A stretch of 64,000 nt of DNA from Agroathelia rolfsii (Eukaryota > Basidiomycota > Agaricomycetes > Amylocorticiales > Amylocorticiaceae), in assembly GCA_018343915.1 (NCBI GenBank), contig JABRWF010000008.1, forward strand, positions 3,348,001-3,412,000, read 5' to 3'. Position numbers and translations under genes: made by a program. Shown piece by piece: positions 12,037 through 22,497 of the stretch. Position 1 is the stretch's first letter. Each line of letters begins with the position of its first letter. The notes beneath the pieces are model-generated. The model was given only the letters and a program-made list of their open reading frames with translations. It ran no database searches and was not told the origin of the DNA.

Positions 12037-13778
12037 GGATAAATTCAGGTAGGCTGAGAGGTTTGGATAGGATGCCCTATCTACCCACTCCCTGAATCGC
12101 TCTTATAGTCTTTTCCAGTGGCATTCTCTGGTGACAGCCAAAGCAGATTTCCAAAGCAGCACCTAATGCCATTGTTCCTTGCGGTCACAAAGCCTGTCCA
12201 TGTTTCGACTGACACCACCATGCCTCGACCACTCACCTATTGCCCAATTAAGAAGTGCATCATCACTTACTGCTTGAGTATAGTGCCGCTGAAAGCTTGG
12301 TTATAATTACTATTGAGGCGCTTATATGCCAGTAAGCTATTTTTAATGTCATCACGGTCCTGCCTTCGTTGTGGTTTCCCAAGTGCTTAGCTTCTTGCAG
12401 AAACTATGGAAACAGCAGATAGAGTCCTAAATTCTGTCAATCATTCAAGGTGAGAAAAAGCTTACTAGTGTTCGGATGATAATAGAGCCGGATTGTTGGG
12501 TTTGCTTGAGTGCGGCACCATAAGATGCAAATGACAGTAAATTGGCTCCTATTTCTGAAGATCTTAATGTGAAAACATATCATACACAGTTTAAATCACT
12601 GGCAAAACAGAATTTGATTTAGTGATCGAGGATTGACGTAATTGCTGGTGTCAACTTGTCTATGCCAGTGCAAGTACACTGGTACTAGGAGATGGACTAT
12701 GATGATTAGCGTTGATGTAACCATTGAAAAGCATCCCCAACTCCAATCCAAAGTACAAAAAAGTGTGTGCCTAGCTCAAAAAAACCCAGTAAACCAAGTG
12801 GAGGTCTAGGGAAGTAGATCACGTGATATGGGGAGTATGCGAATAGAGACCCTAGAGACACGCTATCCTGAATGAATCCCAAAGCTATAGAAGTCTCATG
12901 CACCCACAGTGATCGAGAAACTCGAGTCACTAGCGCGATACTTAACCTTAACCGGACGGATGATCTCAACCTACGATACAGGCCCCACTTCAAGCCGTTT
13001 CGAGGTATCATGTGCAGAAAGATGCTAAACTGACTTGTCCCTCGTTAAGGCCTTATCCATAGTCAAAAACTTGATGCGGGAAGCAAGTCAGAAGAGTTGA
13101 GAATGTATGAGCAGATCCGAAACAAGTTGAGCTAGTAATCGACGAGAGAGATAGAAATCGTCTCTTCGGCATATATTCCGACGAGATTCTAAGCCGAGAC
13201 TGACAGACAAGGTTGGAGAGGAACCACATCCTGAAACACCCGATATGTCATTGACAGGGAGGTCAGAGCGCCCCTTTGTTTATTGCAATGCACCCGGTCC
13301 CTCACGAGTGTGCTTAGCCAGGAAACCAGATCAAGATGGTCAATGCATATAACAAGTTCAGGAGAGAAAAGGAGCCAATAAACAACCGTTCTTTCTTGTT
13401 GCTGCTTGGGATTGGATGACACAAGTTGGGCTAGTGTTCCACATTCGTCAACACTCATCCAGCTTCAAATGAGATCATAAGTAATGTGACTAGGGTCTAT
13501 GATTCGCATCTACGCCATATCAGTTTGCCGGCATTGTCCAGTGCATAAGAATGCTTCGATAGCTACCGGGAGTGTTTCTTGCCATGTTGCCGTTTATCAA
13601 ATGACCCAGCAAAGTGCTTACGTTAGCAGATCGCGGCGCCCCGCACTTGGTTTCGTCCAGCTGGCAACTCTCGTTCAGTAGCCTACAAGGGTTGGCCTCT
13701 GAGCTCACAAGTCCTACTACGACTGCTCTGTCCAGCGTCACCATCTCTTGCCTTTTGTCCGCGACTGAACGCCTGCAC
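12037..13778. other. Gene-free stretch upstream of the bHLH gene
   Basis: About 1.7 kb without a recognised coding block. A minus-strand open frame at 12706-13011 is hydrophobic in its second half but has no start context or neighbours to support it. An in-frame extension of the bHLH frame reaches back to 13614 without a stop, so part of 13614-13778 could be coding. Confidence 0.45.
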
Positions 13779-15077
13779 ATGCCTATGCCGCACAGCGTCG
13801 ACGATATCAAGGCCATCCTCACGCCCTCGGAGGCAATGGCATTTCAGAACTTCTTGTCTTCCGTTGACTCGATGATGGCTCCAGAATGGTTAATGTATTC
13901 TGGTAAGGAGGCGGGGGCGGGGCCTACCATTACCCCAAGTGAAGGATCTGTTCAACCACAGTCTCTGGCTAAAGACACAATGCCGTCGTCCAAGGAAGCG
14001 TTGGTCAAGGCTACGCGCGATCTTCTTTCACTCGACGCGAACCAATGGGCGCGTGATTCTTACCACCATGCTTATGAGCATGGACTGTACGAGCCAAGGC
14101 ATGAGTATACCCCACAACTCTCGACTCAGACGCTTGGTGCGGCCAATGCAGTCAGCTCCTCCTCCTCCTCTTCGTCGCAACTACCACATCTTTCTACCAT
14201 TCGTTCACACCTCCTATCAGGCCCGCTACCAATCGACCCCCTGACATCAACGAGCCCGACAACGATCGGCGTTCCCTCGGCCCTTGACCGATTCTCATCA
14301 TACTCCTTACCTGCCATCGACACAAACTCGTCTCTGCCCTCCTCGCATGCTTTGACATCGCCCTCCGTCTCGCCTACGACGTCGATTCGTAACGACTCAC
14401 GTGATATTTCCTCTGCAGTCAACAAGAGGCCTCGCGCAGCTACTGTCTCCACCACCACACAGACAACCTCCAAACAGAAGGCGACAGCATCCAAACCCGC
14501 GCTCTTGTCCCCTTCGCAAAAGAAGGCGAATCATATCCAGAGTGAGCAGAAGCGACGTGCCAACATTCGGCGGGGTTATGATTCCTTGTGTGAAGCCGTA
14601 CCCGCTCTGCGCGAGGCCATCCTACAGGAGGAACGAGAGCAAGCGGAAAAGGAGAAGGATAGGAAGGGTAAAGGCCGGATGAGTGGTACCTCGAGGAATG
14701 GTAACAACACCGCGAATGCAAGACGAGGGAGCAAGTCGGACTTCAACGAGGATATCACGGGGGCGAGCGAGACCAGGGCCGGGCCTAGGAGCGAGAGTGT
14801 CGTGCTGCAGAAAGGTGAGTTATGCTTGTTATGCGATTATTTGCTATTCGGGTGATCTGACTCTTGTTTTTCCTTGACGTCGGTTATTGTATCAAAAGCT
14901 ATTGAATACATCCAAGAGCTGAGATCGGAGCGGGAGGGGCTGATTCTACGTCTACAACAGCTGCCACCCTTGCCTGCGGGCTACCCGTCATCGGGGCCAC
15001 CTTTGTGGGAACGAGAATGGACCGGCGGACAGGCTAGACACGAAGTTGATGATGATGATGAAGGAGAGGATTCGTGA
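13779..15077 (+). CDS. Basic helix-loop-helix transcription factor
   Basis: This is a nuclear DNA-binding regulator. From the ATG at 13779 (MPMPHSVDDIKAILTPSEA) the protein is about 410 residues. The first 245 residues are Ser/Thr/Pro-rich with a poly-Ser tract. At about residues 245-275 lies the basic region and helix 1: KKANHIQSEQKRRANIRRGY then DSLCEAVPAL; the HxxxExxRR-type spacing (H, E, RR) predicts E-box binding. A charged loop of roughly 65 residues separates it from helix 2, SVVLQKAIEYIQELRSER, which is interrupted by one intron (GTGAGT donor near 14815, acceptor near 14898). A leucine-bearing tail and an acidic end (DDDDEGED) follow. The upstream in-frame start at 13614 is possible but poor in context. 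Target genes cannot be told from sequence. Confidence 0.85.
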
Positions 15078-16708
15078 TGTTTCGCCCTCTTCGTCCATTG
15101 TGTCTTCCTTTCGTGTAAGTTTGATATTACCTTCTCTCGTCTGATTCAGCGCCAGTTCTTTTTCTTTTTTCCTGGACCAACATAAATGCGAATGATCCGC
15201 CATATCATTATGTATTTCGGTACTATCTATACTGGACATTCCTCGTCGTTAAAGCGTTGTTTAACCATTCTTTCCCTCTCTTTCATTATCAATCTAATCC
15301 CAAATGATGTATGTAATATAGAACTTTGGCCATGGCCTACTTAAAAATGATTTGGGACTTTTTTATGACTCGGATCAAAAGACTAATTTCGAGAAGATGA
15401 GGACTTACGACGCATCAGCTCTGCTCAAGTTTTTGCAGGGCTGTCGGCTATCCACGTTATTCATTGACCATTCAGTGCATATATGTATTTGGCGGAAGTC
15501 AGGGACATATTATATGTCATACTCGTCTTCAGGGTTTGCTCACTTCCAACATTCACCCGTCCGGTTCATTAGGTTTAGGCATGCAATAAGTTGAATATTA
15601 TACATAAAATCCAGCCCGGTGAATGCCTATATTCTCTGCTGCAGGCAGGTACCATCACGAAATAAGCGGAGAAGCTGAGAAATCCTCTTCTTTGAGCTCT
15701 TTCATCTATCGATGTGCGCCTAAGCACGGTACAAATTCTTCATCATTACAAGATGAAGATTATGCAAAGCTAGAGATGGATGTACCACATGGACCTAGAT
15801 GAATTAAAAGTGATTAACACCAGCTAAGTTCCAGCTGTGAGCCGCGTACTGTGTAGTATTCTCAGCAAAGGTGCATCATGATGAACCGATCTCAATCAAA
15901 GTCGTTCTCCCGCCCCAGATGGATTAGCACAGAGAAGTACAACAAGGCAGCCTAGTATAATCAAAGCCGGGAAAGGGAGTCGATGACAAGTGTATATGTA
16001 TGAGTCAGCTGAAGCACTATAAGTTAGGTACTACTCGGCTATCGGGTTGGTGAGGCCACCTGTGCGATGCATTCAGGGCACAAACGTGAGTATGAATTAA
16101 CTGGACAAGACAAGGACAGCGGATGCAGTGCAGAAGACAGACAAATGATAGAATGACCTGTAGCTTTGAGACTCGAGCCCGTGTCGTTGATGTCGAGGGC
16201 CTTGAGATGTATCTATGGTCTCACAGGACAGGCACAACGGATGATATCCATCACAGTGCAAGCGGTATATTGAATTTCGTTCACTACCAGTGCTCGTTTT
16301 AAAAGAAGGATGACACCATTTGGCAAGCGAGCTGTCCTCAGTCAGGTCCCCGCTCATGGAGCAGCAGCCAGGTGTATGTGCAACTGAAACGGCGTTGATT
16401 TCCAAGTTCTAGACACAAAGAACACATTTCAATGTGAGGGTACAGTTGTATGGTGGTAAGGCACAATGTCAAGGTTTGCTGTTCGGGTCTTTGAAAGTAA
16501 TGATGTCCAGACTCAGATAGTTGGTCGTATGCAAGATCGGGTTCAGTGCATTGTGGCGTTCAATATTCAATGGCCACAGCTCTGAGATGGTGATGTCACA
16601 GTCACAGGGCACATATTATCTTCTACTAGTACCAAGTTTACTGCCTTCTTGCGTGCTACTACCATTTTCGGCTAAACTACCCGCCTTGGGCTCTGTGGGA
16701 AATCAAAG
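15078..16708. other. Gene-free stretch
   Basis: About 1.6 kb. An 80-codon plus-strand frame at 15352-15594 and a 102-codon minus-strand frame at 16097-16405 are present but show no domain, no repeat and no splice-supported extension. I leave them uncalled. Confidence 0.45.
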
Positions 16709-17964
16709 ATGTCTTACGATAAGGACAAGCCGATGAAAGCCGCCGACCATCATCGCAAATACAAAGGCCATGTGGCGCGCATTTATCCCTTTGTGGGCTT
16801 TAAGAACGGAATTGCTGATGATGTTTGCGGTTAGGATAGATCCAAGAGGTCTATGGATGGGCCTGGTGTATGGGTGAGCTGCATCAAAGGCAAGGAGAGG
16901 CTTACTGTGAACGAAATCATTGCGGCGTTTGAGGAGGTATATTTGACAAACGCGCGTCCTGGATATGTATCCATTTGTACAACGTTGCATTTATTCAGGT
17001 CGCAGAAAACCTCTGGCCAAAGAGCGATATATCTCTCGACGTCGATATGGGCGATAATGATGACGATAGCCAAGATGTTGAGATGCAAATTGCCAAGGAG
17101 CTGGCCTCAATGAAGAAGAAACCTAAACGAGCTTCTAAACGATTCGGTATGGTACATTGGCTGGAACATTACTCATCTGTTTCACGTGTTTACACTCTTC
17201 CTCATGAATTGAAGCTAGCCTAGACACTAATACTTCTTGCGGTTCGCTGTTTTTATCTATCTCAGCGTGTATAGCCCGTGAAAGACAAGAGATCTTATAG
17301 TTGTTTTTATATCTTGTCGAGATCCGGTCGAGCCAGTATCGCTCGTCACAAGCTTGGTCAGACAAGCTCAGAAGACAGGCTTATCCAGGACAAAGTAAAG
17401 ATAACTTATGTTGAAGTGCATAGTTCTTATTTTTTAACATATCTTCTAGGTATACACAGCGTCTGACCCCCATAAGTGATACATGCGACGCCAATATAGC
17501 AGATATCGGTGTACTCTGCAAGCACGTCGTGGAGTCCTTCGTAAAAAAAGAACGCCAGAGTCATTCAGTAAGATCGTGTATTTCACATACAGTTGTCGTA
17601 TAATGACATGTCTTCATATTCAGTACAAGATAGAGCTGCGAATTCGTAACCATTCGACGTTAACGAAGCAAATGATATTTGACGAGATTACGAAATATGT
17701 TCCCGAGACCTGGGCCGTGAAGCTCGATCAACCTGAAGTTTTTATATTAGCCGAACTGTTTAAGGTATAATAATCGTTTTGCCGGCACTAGTGAACGATC
17801 TCACGGAGTTTGGCATCTAGGCCACTTTCGGAATTAGCATAGTCAAAGATTATTATCAGCTTCTCAAGTTCAACATTGCAGCCATTACAGACGTCAAGGC
17901 TGTGGAGAAACATTTTGGTTCGCACGAATCCACAGATAGATTGTCAAGGGTCTCCGTAGCATAG
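16709..17964 (+). CDS. TAN1: tRNA acetyltransferase TAN1 (THUMP-domain protein)
   Basis: Tan1/THUMPD1 assists formation of N4-acetylcytidine at position 12 of tRNA-Leu and tRNA-Ser, with the Kre33/NAT10 acetyltransferase. Exons in order give MSYDKDKPMKAADHHRKYKG; SKRSMDGPGVWVSCIKGKE; VAENLWPKSDISLDVDMG with EMQIAKELASMKKK; a short exon DTNTSC; VVFISCRDPVEPVSLVTSLV; the THUMP core YTQRLTPISDTCDANIADI; YKIELRIRNHSTL; LDQPEVFILAELFK; and ISIVKDYYQLLKFNIAAI, closing at TAG 17962-17964. Every block aligns with the family in order. The last 25 or so codons after NIAAI lie inside a duplicated DNA segment that recurs at 21223, so this tail may not be ancestral. Exon edges are inferred. Confidence 0.88.
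17224..17241 (+). other. TAN1: 18-nt exon of TAN1
   Basis: To join KRF (ending before a GTATGG donor near 17146) to VVFISC (from the acceptor TATAG near 17310), an exon carrying DTNTSC is required. It is supplied by 18 nt between an acceptor TAG (17221-17223) and a GT donor at 17242. The family normally has a TNTxC block directly before VVFISC, which supports this reading. Confidence 0.6.
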
Positions 17965-18540
17965 CAACAAACTCCCCGTCTGCTCCACTCCCCCCGCCGT
18001 CTCTGTGTATTACAGAGGAGTCATCTTGGCATCTCTCCATATTACGCAATATAACCCAATCGCTTTACGGTATCGACATATGCCGGTTAAATTTTGCAGC
18101 AGCAACAGAGAGCAATGACAGGTATCGGCCGTGAGTAAGTAAGTAATGTGATGTGAGGGAGGCGAAGCGTGATTAATGCCTGTCATGCATAAGTTGTGAT
18201 TCTTGATACCTTTTCCTTGACAGGGCTTCTTTTGAAAATGACAGATTCGGTCCCTGGAATTGATCAACACTAGTTCCGCCTTCACACATGTCGGCATTTG
18301 TGTGTCCTTTACAAACTGGACAGAGAGGGCCATCTCTGAGCGTATGTCCTTTTGTCGGAGCAGGTCTGGAACATGTGCACAGGATAAATACCGTGAAATG
18401 CGTCTCATCCATATTTCCTCTACCCATACTTCTGGTTATCCCATCTCCTTTTTCTCTTGAATATCTCACTTCCTCGAGTCATTTGAATTCGGCATCGTCT
18501 ACTCAGAGACTCCCTTTCAGCACCTCAGCTGTGAATTACA

Positions 18541-20300
18541 ATGGCAAGCATGTCTGGACCTGGGAAGATGATTTTTCCGTCTACTGGGCTCCAAGTTCTA
18601 AGCTCGATAATTGAACTCCTAGGTTGGTTGTGATTTTCTATAATCTTCGGGTAGCAGATAAACGTGACTATTTTACCAGGGGTTTCAATTTTGACTCACT
18701 GCTTGAGTCAACGGCTAATGAGCGCAGACACACTGAGCTGGAAGGTGCGAATAAGATCTCCGTCGTTGTGCGCATGCCATGGTAACGTGCGGTCCCCTCC
18801 AATATAGGGATGGACCTCTATGCCCTTGCCAAGACTCCTCGTCATTTTGGTCTTTTTAGACTCTTGGCTTTTCCTCTTTTCGAGTATGGCACTTTTGTTT
18901 TTCTTACTAGCGGAGAAATTGAATATTTCACATCTCAGGTGGGCTAATAATTTTCGGTATCGGGCTAGAAACAAGCTATGCTGTATGCTCAGCTGCCATC
19001 TATCTGTGCATTGTTTTCTATGCTTCATCAAAGGTTTTGATTTATTTTTTCCTGAGTAAGGGCTTATTCCATTCTCTAAACTCACTATCTTGCTAAAAAG
19101 AATTTCTGTAGTGGAAAAGGTTCACGTTGTGTGGTCGCCGGTGACGGGTATTGGAAGATTGAAATCTCCCGCCTATTTGATCGCTCTTGTAGTCTGTAGC
19201 CTTTATACGGTCATGATAGTACTCCTGTTTATTGGTTTGTGCTTCTGTTATTTGGTTGAATTACTACCGAGCCTAACTTGAATATTTCCAAGGTCGTATT
19301 CACGAGCTCACGGCGAGCGGACAATGTGTCATTGGTTTGGCTTACATTGCATCCATACCACTGGCTTCATATGACTTGTAAGCTGTCCTCAGCATGCAAT
19401 ATTGTTTTCTTTATCAATCTGTCATATCCAGTTTTGTCAACTGCCTCCTCACCTCTCTTTTCCTCTTGCCTATCATTCGCAACCGAGACTTGAACCACAA
19501 AGTAAAACGCATGGCTAACAGAACTTTGCTGTACGTAGATTGCTTGATCATTAGGCGTTGGGCACAAATTGACACATTTCTTCCTTGCCCCACGTATAGA
19601 TCTGCTTTTGTTGCGTTATCCACGTCCGCAGTCAACATACTCATCCTCACGGTATTGCATGGACGAGAGCTTGGCTGGGTATGCCTCGGAAGTTGCGGGA
19701 CTGATGTAAGTCTTCCAAAGTCATCACATCGGCCGCCTTGTTCTCGACTCCAGAATGTAATGTTTTGATCAATTTCTCAATGTGACTTGTAGGTCATTGT
19801 GAACGCCCTTGTCTTGTTCTGGGTAACAGGTGGTGGCAACGGACACACCGAGCCACCTACGTCCACCGTTTCCAAAGCAACGCCCCACGTCTTCCAACAC
19901 CCGCAAGTCCCTCCACCGGGTGCCGAATTTGCAAGCAGCGTACCGGGTACTCCTACGACAGAAGATCATAAAAGGAACTCGTTCCTAGGCCCTCCTTTGT
20001 CTGCATCGCCTGCTCACATGATATTTGATCGTTCCCATCAGCGCCAGCCATCCATGGACAAGCCAAAGCAGATGGCTCGCGGCTTTACTCGGATATTCCG
20101 GAAGGACCAGGAACGGCAGATGGAAGAATATGCTATGCAGGTAAGAATTTTCTGGCTTGTCCGGTTCGAAATGAGCAGACCCTGATCCTATGAAGATAAC
20201 TATCACTAAGGAGTTCGATATCCTCGACGACTCGTCGCCACGGGAACGAGACAAAGAGAGTGAACCACATTTCCCTTCTAAGAATGATGATTCGGTTTGA
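18541..20300 (+). CDS. Seven-helix membrane protein, copy A
   Basis: The inferred start at 18541 (MASMSGPGKMIFPSTGLQ) leads into seven hydrophobic segments: LQVLSSIIELLGVSILTHCL; RLLVILVFLDSWLFLFSSMA; SYAVCSAAIYLCIVFYASSK with VLIYFFL; YLIALVVCSLYTVMIVLLFI; CVIGLAYIASIPLASYDFFV into LLTSLFLLPIIR; AFVALSTSAVNILILTVLHG; and ELGWVCLGSCGTDVIVNALV. A hydrophilic tail of about 110 residues, Pro/Ser-rich with a basic RGFTRIFRKDQERQ block, ends at TGA 20298-20300. This resembles a family of GPCR-like, uncharacterised basidiomycete membrane proteins; topology suggests a receptor, but ligand and coupling are unknown. Introns follow HLS (about 37 nt, short), FFL, LFIG, ASYD, RTL, CGTD and EYAMQ. Confidence 0.72.
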
Positions 20301-20532
20301 TACGTCTACTCTCTTTTCCTCTCCTTTCTAAATTATCTTTCACTTGCCGGCTTTTGTATGTGCACTCATATGAGCACACGCCCATCTTTTGTTTGGAATC
20401 GATTGTTGAACTTGTACGTATATAGTGCAAGGGTAATAACATGTAGAACATCGTGTAGGTATGACAAAATCAAACCCAACTTTTAAGGATAAGTTGGACC
20501 TGTAATCTTGAGATATATTTTCTAGAATAATG

Positions 20533-20819
20533 TAGGACCCTCGAATACTCATGGCAACCTTTTTCGCACTTCCGGACAAATACGGGTACTCCGGACAGGA
20601 GAAACCACTTGTCATAGAATGTCACATGTCATGTCAAAGTTTTTTTAGGGAGTTGTATACTGCGGGGCCCAAAATCGGTGCCAGCAAGGTTAAACTTCCT
20701 TTGTTGAAAAATCACGCTTTCCAGTCAAATCAGGTCATTTTTGGGCGAAAAAGGAGGTACCTTTTTCGTTTTCGGACAAATTAGGGCCAATTTTGTGAAA
20801 AAGGTTGCCATAGGTCCTA
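20533..20819. mobile_element. Short terminal-inverted-repeat element (MITE-like), copy in unit A
   Basis: The left end reads TAGGACCCTCGAATAC then ATGGCAACCTTTTTCGC; the right end, read in reverse, gives TAGGACCTATGGCAACC followed by TTTTTCAC. The ends are therefore inverted copies, with about 10 bp missing from the right end here. The outermost TA on each side fits a TA target duplication. The interior contains further CCTTTTTCG and TCCGGAC blocks and no coding potential. It is about 287 bp. Confidence 0.6.
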
Positions 20820-20850
20820 ATTCACTCTGGGGTTTTCAAAAGAAAAATGT

Positions 20851-21003
20851 CGTTTTTACCAATCTTTTGACAAATCCCTCTACTTCGGATAAAGAATTTG
20901 GTAAAAAGTGCTGATCACGTGACCTATTTCTCTACTGAAATGAGGTCATGTGATGCTCGCTTTTACCGATCCTTTTACCCAAAGTAAGGTGGTTGGTAAA
21001 AGT
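20851..21003. repeat. Imperfect 150-bp palindrome
   Basis: The arms CGTTTTTACCAATC and, on the right, GGTTGGTAAAAGTG are inverted copies. Inside, ATCACGTGACCTATTTC pairs with the right-hand AAATGAGGTCATGTGAT about the centre near 20927. A second version stands at about 24910-25060 in unit B. It may be a small foldback element or a cruciform-forming spacer; the CACGTG core is also an E-box. Confidence 0.5.
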
Positions 21004-21550
21004 GTTGGTAGAAATGGGCCCTGGAAAACAGCGGAGTGTAATAATGTACGCGAGCGCATGTAAATCAAGGCACGAAAGTCAATAGCTTAATCAGTTTTGC
21101 TCCAAGAGTATTGGTGCCGACTTCTGGACAGGTGAAATAGATCACCTCATCACATTCCAGCCTGCAAACAAGATAGTGACTTCTTAACGAACGATGCATA
21201 ATCAAATAAGCAAATCCTTGGACGCCAAGGCTGTGGAAAAACATTTTAGTTCGCACAAATCCACGGATAGATTGTCAAGGGTCTCCGTAGCATAGCAACA
21301 AACTCCCCGTCTGCTCCACTCCCCCCGCCGTCTCTGTGTATTACAGAAGAGTCATCTAGGCATCTCTCCATATTACGCAATATAACCCGATCGCTTTACG
21401 GTATCGACATATGCCGGTTAAATTTTGCAGCAGCAGCAGAGAGCAATGACAGGTATCAGCCGTCAGTAAGTAATGTGATGTGAGGGAGGCGAAGCGTGAT
21501 TAATGCCTGTCACGCACAAATCGTGATTCTTTATACTTTTTCCTTGACAG

Positions 21551-22170
21551 GGCAAAACCAATCCTAAACCTGTACAAGAACCGATCGCGACAGGCTGGCA
21601 GCATCATCACACAACTCCGTACGGGCCACGCGACCCTTAATGCCTTCCTCTTCAACATCAAAGCAGTCGACTCCCCGATGTGCACCAGATGCCAGGTACC
21701 AGAAACCACCGATGTATGCTGGAGATACATCATGCCCCGTCACCACCTACGTACGGCCATTAAGGGCCCCTTTTCCCTTTCCAACCTTTTGTCTAAAAAC
21801 CGTAACATTTCTAAAACACTTGCCTTTATACACTAAACATTTCCCACAATACTCAAACCTGATATGACCCTTCCCGCATTTCTCTCCTTCTCCACGTCTT
21901 ACATATGGTCACGAAACTGCCACTTCACCTTCCCCTGTCTACTCCCATTTTGTTTCATAAATCTCCCCCCTCTTTACACATCTATTAATTTTGCGTCTTC
22001 GGACTCACCCCGTCGCAGGGCACTCAAACCCCTATAATCGCACTAAGAATCGCACCCCCCTCATGCTACTCTTACCCTCATGTACACTATATACACGTTA
22101 CCGAAGTGGCAACATAGGCCTTTCAGGCCTGACACTGCCATGATAAATAAATGGATTTATCTGCTATTTA
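21551..22170 (+). mobile_element. 5'-truncated LINE-type (non-LTR) retrotransposon fragment
   Basis: The segment is flanked by the direct repeat TCCTTGACAG (21541-21550 and 22171-22180), and unit A has the same site once, uninterrupted. Its first 285 nt read as an open frame with QLRTGHATLNAFLF, then MCTRCQ, like the region after the RNase H domain in Tad-type elements. There the usual histidine after the second cysteine pair is not obvious. The frame closes at about 21833, and a pyrimidine-rich 3' tail ends near ATGATAAATAAATGG. No 5' part is present, as expected after incomplete reverse transcription. Confidence 0.78.
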
Positions 22171-22497
22171 TCCTTGACAGAGCTTCTTTTGAAAAATGCA
22201 GATTCGGTCCCTGGAATTGATCAACACTAATTTTGCCTTCACACATGTCGGCATTTGTATGTCCTTTACAAACTAGGCAGAGAGCGCCATCTCTGAGCGT
22301 ATGTCCTTTTGTCGGAGCAGGTCTGGAACATGTGCACAGGATAAATACCGTGAAATGCGTCTCATCCACATTTTCTCTACCCATACTTTTGGTTATCCCA
22401 TCTCCTTTTTCTCTCGAATATCTCACTTCCTCGAGTCATTTGAATTCGGCATCGTCTACTCAGAGACTCCCTTTCAGCACCTCAGCTGTGAATTACA

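Larger units (their letters stand above)
17892..21222. repeat. Tandem segmental duplication, unit A
   Basis: Unit A, about 3.33 kb, runs from within the last exon of TAN1 to AAATCCTTGG at 21222, where unit B begins with ACGCCAAGGCTGTGG. It contains the TAN1 tail, a seven-helix protein gene, a terminal-inverted-repeat element and a palindrome. Differences from unit B are scattered and mostly transitions, with high identity by eye (not computed). It keeps the empty site TCCTTGACAG at 18214-18223 for the insertion found in unit B. Confidence 0.85.

Noticed and set aside
12706..13011. 101-codon minus-strand frame with a hydrophobic second half
   Set aside because: It could hint at a membrane protein, but no further exons or family blocks could be found on either side.
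18173..18469. 98-codon minus-strand open frame with a CPVC motif, repeated at 22157-22426 in the second unit
   Set aside because: The copy changes the Cys-Pro-Val-Cys to Cys-Leu-Val-Cys and the end differs. Substitutions look as frequent as in non-coding flanks, and there is no family match. It may be only a leader or spacer of the seven-helix gene.
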